Source: Pseudomonas mosselii
GTDB taxonomy: Bacteria; Pseudomonadota; Gammaproteobacteria; Pseudomonadales; Pseudomonadaceae
Direction: 5' to 3'
Length of the DNA stretch: 64,000 nucleotides
Assembly: GCF_003205295.1 (NCBI RefSeq)
Contig: NZ_QJRP01000011.1
Coordinates: 62,001-126,000 of the forward strand
In this document: positions 60,298 to 64,000 of the stretch, piece by piece
Layout of the letters: every line of letters starts with the position of its first letter
How positions within the stretch are numbered: position 1 is the stretch's first letter
Made by a program: the position numbers and the translations under genes
Notes under the pieces: generated by a model
Database searches by the model: none
What the model was told of the DNA's origin: nothing
The model's input: only the letters and a program-made list of their open reading frames with translations

Positions 60298-61221
60298 ATG
60301 CGTATCGCAATGATCCTCGCGATAGTCGCGACCACCTTGTCGTTGATGTCGGCGTCGCTATCGGCGTCAGCCGGCCAGCCTTCGTCTCCGTTAAACACTG
60401 ACCAGCAGCGTATCTCGGTCCAGGTCGAAGGCGCGGGCAGGGATGTGATCCTGATTCCGGGGCTGGCTTCGTCCCGCGAGGTGTGGGCTGACCTTGTTAC
60501 TCGCTTACGCCAGAACCACCGCCTTCACCTCGTGCAGCTCGCAGGCTTCGCCGGTTTGCCTGCGGTGTCCGATAGCGAAGGGGCAGTGGTCGCTCCGGTG
60601 GCCGAGGCAATTGCTGACTACATCCGCACCCAGCATATCGAGGCACCCGTGATCATCGGCCATTCGCTGGGGGGAGAGGTTGCATTGATGCTGGGGGCTC
60701 GCCATGCCGATCAGGTCGGCCGCTTGATGATCGTCGATGCGTTGCCGTTCTATACGTTGCTGATCGATCCTTCGGCCACCAGCGAAACCGCTATCGTGCA
60801 GGCTGCAGCGATGCGCAGTTCGTTGTTGGCTGCATCGCCGGAGCAGAGCGAAGCAATGCAGACGGCATCTATAGCCCGACTCGCTAAAACCGAGGCGGTC
60901 AGACCAGGGTTGGTTTCTGCGGGAATCAGCTCCGATCGCAAGACCGTGGCCGACGCGGTGTATGAGTTGATGGTCACCGATCTGCGGCCCGAGCTCGGTC
61001 GCATCAGCGCTCCGGTTGAAGTCGTGTATGCATACGACGCTTTCTACGGCGTGCCTGCAACCAGCGTCGATGCCGTGTTCCGTCGGGCCTATGCCGCGAC
61101 ACCTGATATCCATTTCACTCGGATCGATGACAGTTTTCATTTCGTCATGCTCGATCAGCCGGAGCGGTTTGCCAGCGCTGTTGCGGCTTTCCTCGAGCCG
61201 GGAGCAGTGCGCGGGCAATGA
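60298..61221 (+). CDS. Exported alpha/beta hydrolase
   Basis: A 307-residue protein. A signal peptide (MRIAMILAIVATTLSLMSA, with cleavage near SASAG) suggests a periplasmic or secreted location. The alpha/beta hydrolase fold is shown by VILIPGLASSREVWADL, the nucleophile elbow GHSLGGEVALMLG (Ser), and the C-terminal histidine in DDSFHFVMLDQPERF. Its own ribosome site is GAGAGGGGAG. A 17-codon frame starts at 60260 after a stronger site (AAAGGAG) and overlaps this start. The substrate is unknown, and esterase, lipase-like or lactonase activity are all possible. Confidence 0.82.
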   Translation: MRIAMILAIVATTLSLMSASLSASAGQPSSPLNTDQQRISVQVEGAGRDVILIPGLASSREVWADLVTRLRQNHRLHLVQLAGFAGLPAVSDSEGAVVAPVAEAIADYIRTQHIEAPVIIGHSLGGEVALMLGARHADQVGRLMIVDALPFYTLLIDPSATSETAIVQAAAMRSSLLAASPEQSEAMQTASIARLAKTEAVRPGLVSAGISSDRKTVADAVYELMVTDLRPELGRISAPVEVVYAYDAFYGVPATSVDAVFRRAYAATPDIHFTRIDDSFHFVMLDQPERFASAVAAFLEPGAVRGQ

Positions 61222-61297
61222 GTCGTTGGCGTGCTTGTGGACAGCCTTCTCAAGGTGCTTGAGTGAGGGCCTCCAGGTGTACGCCGCAACCCTTGCA

Positions 61298-61347
61298 GCG
61301 CCTGTGAGATCGAGCGCCGCCCGCGCGGCGCTCGATCTCACAGGCGC
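61298..61347. terminator. Perfect 23-bp hairpin between convergent genes
   Basis: Arms 61298-61320 and 61325-61347 are exact complements around a 4-nt loop, followed by AAAAG on the plus strand. It lies between the stops of the hydrolase gene and the third receptor gene and should stop transcription from either side. Confidence 0.6.
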
Positions 61348-61407
61348 AAAAGCCTTCGTGGCGAACACCCTGAAGGCCTGGCCCTTACTGCGCCGACCCT
61401 GCACCCA

Positions 61408-63891
61408 TCAGAAACTCCCCTTGAGCGTCACCATGAAGTTACGCGGCTCACCGTAGTGGTTACCCCAGCCAGCAGCCCCGATGGTCGCGTAATAGCGCTT
61501 GTCCAGCAGGTTGTTGCCGTTCAACGCCAGGCTCCAGTGTTCGTCGAGGCGGTACTGCACGCGGCCGCTCCACAGGGTGTAGCCCGCTTGCTCGATGCTC
61601 AGGTTGCCCTGGCGGCGGAAGTTGTCGCTCTGACTGGAAACTCCGGCACCGACCGTCCAGCGCTCGAGCGCGCCGTCGAGCTGATAGTCGCCCCAGACCT
61701 TGAGCATGTGCTGCGGGATGAAGCTGGAGGTGAAGTTGAGCTCGGTCGGGTCGGTCTGGTTGATGGTGCTCAGGTATTTGGTCTGGGTATAGGTGTAGCC
61801 CGCCAGCAGCTCCAGGCGCTCGATTGGCGAGCCGCTGACTTCGGCCTCGAAGCCCTGGGCGCGGACCTTGCCGCTGTCGGTGTAGCAGTACTGGTCGCCC
61901 GAACCCATGCAGGTGGCGGCGTAGTCGGTTTCGGCGCGGTGCTCCTCGACCGTGCGGAACAGGTTGAAGGCGGTGTTGAGTGCGCCGGCGAACAGTTCGC
62001 CCTTGATCCCCAGCTCGTAGTTGGCACCGGTCTTGGGTTGCAGGGCCTGGCCTTGGGCATTCACCAGGTTGCTCTGCGGCTGGAAGATATCGGCGTAGCT
62101 GGCGTAGGCGGTCCACTCGTCGTTGAGGTCGTAGAGCACCGCGGCGAAGGGTGTGACCTGGCCGTTCTCCTGGCTGCGGTTGTGTACCCAGTAGTCCCAG
62201 GCCTGGGTGTAGGAGTCGCTTTGGTTGCGGTACCAGCTGACCCGCGTGCCGAGCACCAGGGTCAGCGGCTCGGCCAGCTTCAGGCGCAGGGTGGCGTAGG
62301 TGCCGTACTGGCTGGTGGTGGAGTCGCTGGGCGCGCTGCCGCCACGGCTGGGGTTGGCCAGGAATTCGTCCTTGGACGGATGCGGGAAGGCCCCTGACGG
62401 GTCGAAGGGGTTCTGGGTGCCGCCGAGCGGCATCAGCGCGAAGTAGTCGTGGGTCTTCTGCCGACTGGCGTTGGCGCCCACGATCAGCTCGTGCTCGAGG
62501 CCGAACGCCTCGAACTTGCCGTCGACGTAGCTATCGAAGCCGTAGTCGTCCTGGTCGTAGTCGAACCGGCCGACAATACGGCGCATTCCGGCGCTGCTGG
62601 CGCCGACCGGTACCGCGCCCTCGGAATAGCCGTACTCGATGTTCTGGTTATTGTGGGTGTAGACCGAGGCGAAGTTCAGCGTCCAGTCGTCGTTGAAACG
62701 ATGCTTGAGATCGGCGAAACCGGTGATGCGCTGGCTTTGCTGGTCATTCCAGCTGGCGCCCAGGCAGGTAGAGCGCGACAGCTTGAGGTCGCTGCCGTCG
62801 GCGTAGCGGGGCAGGCCGGTGTAGCACGGCGAGGCATCGACGTCTTCATAGGCAAGGCCCACGCCCAGGGTGGTGTCGGGCGTCACGTCCCAGTCGAGGG
62901 CGCCGTACAGCACCTGGTCCTGGCGCTTGGCGTTGTCGTAGAAATACTGGCGATCCTGCAGGGTGGCCACGGCGCGGCCGCGCACGGTGCCCGACGCGTT
63001 GAGCGGGCCGCCCACATCCACCTGGCCACGGTAGTTGTCCCAGGTGCCGGCGGACAGGGTCAGCGTGGTATGGGCCTTGTCCTGGCCGCGCTTGCGCACG
63101 AAGTTGACGCCGCCGGCGGAGGAGCCTGAGCCCTTCATCATGCCGGCCGCGCCCTTGAGGATCTCGACGCGGTCGTAGAAGGCCATGTCGCTGGAGAAAC
63201 TGTTGGCTTGCACATAGTTGCCGCCCACATCCAGCGGCACGCCGTCGTACTGGTACTGGCCGTCGAGGTTGAAACCACGGGAGTAGAAGTATTTGCCGCC
63301 CATGGGCGAGTCGTAGACGGTGATGCCGGGGGTCTTGTCCAGCACCTGCTCCAGGGTGTTGAGGTTCTGGTCGTCGAGCATCTTGCGGGTCATGACGGTG
63401 ACCGACTGCGGCGTCTCCTTGAGGGTGTGCACGCCCTTGCCGATGGTTACCGCACGCGCGGCGTAGGACTGGGTGCCCTCGCTGGTGGCGTCGAGGCGGT
63501 TGGCGTCGATGGTCAACGGCCCCAGCTCCATCGCCGCGCCGTTGTCGGCCGGGACCAGCACATAGCCGCCGTTGCCCTGGCGCTGGGCTTGCAGCCCGCT
63601 GCTGGCGAGCAGGCGCAGCAGGCCTTCCTCGAAGCTGTAGCTGCCGTCGAGTCCGGCGGTGTTGAGGTGGCGGGTCTGCTCGGTGTCGAACGAGATGGTT
63701 ACCCCCGCCTGCACGCCGAACTGGGTGATCGCATTGCCCAGGGGGCCGGCGGCGATATGGTAGGTGTTCTGGCTGCTGGCCATGGCGTGGGCCGGCGCTA
63801 GCAGCGCGCAGGGCACGCTGGCGAGGGACAGACCAAAGGCGAACCGGCGGATGGCCAGGCGCAGGCGGGCGGTGGGGTGGGGAGCGGGCAT
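61408..63891 (-). CDS. TonB-dependent siderophore receptor (third) with signalling domain
   Basis: An 827-residue receptor. Signal peptide to about residue 39 (LLAPAHAMASS), STN domain (TYHIAAGPLGNAITQFGVQA to LLRLLASSGLQAQ), plug with LKETPQSVTVMTRKMLDDQN, YFYSRGFNLDGQYQYDGVPL, YDRVEILKGAAGMMKGSGSS and VNFVRKRGQDK, and barrel ending RNFMVTLKGSF. ATG 63891 has AAGGA seven bases upstream; ATG 63912 has no ribosome site. The STN domain implies a partner sigma/FecR pair, which is not in the window and may lie beyond 64000. Its ligand is likely a ferric siderophore. Confidence 0.9.
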   Translation of the reverse strand: MPAPHPTARLRLAIRRFAFGLSLASVPCALLAPAHAMASSQNTYHIAAGPLGNAITQFGVQAGVTISFDTEQTRHLNTAGLDGSYSFEEGLLRLLASSGLQAQRQGNGGYVLVPADNGAAMELGPLTIDANRLDATSEGTQSYAARAVTIGKGVHTLKETPQSVTVMTRKMLDDQNLNTLEQVLDKTPGITVYDSPMGGKYFYSRGFNLDGQYQYDGVPLDVGGNYVQANSFSSDMAFYDRVEILKGAAGMMKGSGSSAGGVNFVRKRGQDKAHTTLTLSAGTWDNYRGQVDVGGPLNASGTVRGRAVATLQDRQYFYDNAKRQDQVLYGALDWDVTPDTTLGVGLAYEDVDASPCYTGLPRYADGSDLKLSRSTCLGASWNDQQSQRITGFADLKHRFNDDWTLNFASVYTHNNQNIEYGYSEGAVPVGASSAGMRRIVGRFDYDQDDYGFDSYVDGKFEAFGLEHELIVGANASRQKTHDYFALMPLGGTQNPFDPSGAFPHPSKDEFLANPSRGGSAPSDSTTSQYGTYATLRLKLAEPLTLVLGTRVSWYRNQSDSYTQAWDYWVHNRSQENGQVTPFAAVLYDLNDEWTAYASYADIFQPQSNLVNAQGQALQPKTGANYELGIKGELFAGALNTAFNLFRTVEEHRAETDYAATCMGSGDQYCYTDSGKVRAQGFEAEVSGSPIERLELLAGYTYTQTKYLSTINQTDPTELNFTSSFIPQHMLKVWGDYQLDGALERWTVGAGVSSQSDNFRRQGNLSIEQAGYTLWSGRVQYRLDEHWSLALNGNNLLDKRYYATIGAAGWGNHYGEPRNFMVTLKGSF

Positions 63892-64000
63892 TGGGTGATC
63901 CTTGCGTGTCATGGCGGAAAGTCGCTGTCGTCGCGGCTTGTGTCATGGACGGACGAGAATCGAAATCAGCAAGATTGCGGAAAACTTTTTTCGTGCAGGG

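Noticed and set aside
1..64000. CRISPR arrays, tRNA or rRNA genes, integrase-linked attachment sites
   Set aside because: No regularly spaced direct repeats, no tRNA cloverleaf and no rRNA segment were recognised by eye; a covariance-model scan would be needed to exclude small RNAs.

Overview
The window looks like a chromosomal segment of a fluorescent Pseudomonas, most likely of the P. putida group. The reasons are uniformly high GC, Pseudomonas-type REP palindromes, an OprD-family porin, FecI/FecR/TonB-receptor cassettes with signalling-type receptors, and many LysR regulators. No tRNA, rRNA, CRISPR array or complete mobile element was recognised.

Layout. 1-10 kb: 3' end of cysS, a two-component system, ilvE, a first copy of a small membrane-protein locus (3.8-4.5 kb), an ABC-F ATPase, a glutamine-synthetase-like ligase, an MFS exporter and a GFA-family protein. 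10-18 kb is accessory: a serine hydrolase, a Tat-exported FAD oxidoreductase, a superfamily 1 helicase fused to a DUF2726 nuclease-like domain with a coupled CPCC protein, an AraC regulator with a cupin protein, and an unknown gene. 18.5-34 kb: two oppositely oriented ECF sigma / FecR / TonB-receptor units enclosing a kinase-like P-loop protein, a GrpB protein, a LysR/AhpD-like pair and an RND efflux operon. 34-40 kb: a LysR-controlled operon of pxpA, a biotin carrier, a biotin carboxylase, pxpB and pxpC. 40-50 kb: a tricarboxylate catabolic island with a TcuR-like regulator, tcuA, tcuB, a second LysR, a PrpF-family isomerase, DctA-type and CitMHS-type carriers and an OprD porin. 50-57.5 kb: DMT exporter, diguanylate cyclase, SDR enzyme with divergent MerR regulator, a decayed transposase, LysR, RidA and a DUF533 protein. 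57.6-60.2 kb is a degenerate patch of REPs, two copies of a structured RNA leader, small membrane proteins and broken small genes. 60.3-64 kb: an exported alpha/beta hydrolase and a third TonB receptor.

The least explained material is a repeated pair made of a glycine-rich protein followed by an 80-residue membrane protein. Three 80-residue genes are intact (3782-4024, 57812-58054, 58959-59201), while both recognisable partners are broken, one by a frameshift and one by loss of its 5' end. This pattern fits, but does not prove, an inactivated toxin with a retained immunity protein. Next to it lie two copies of a 160-nt RNA element with compensatory base changes, each placed just upstream of a DUF6124-type start. 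A second point of interest is the pxp operon, whose parts together match the modules of a urea-carboxylase-like biotin enzyme split into separate subunits. All calls rest on reading motifs by eye; no database search was possible.
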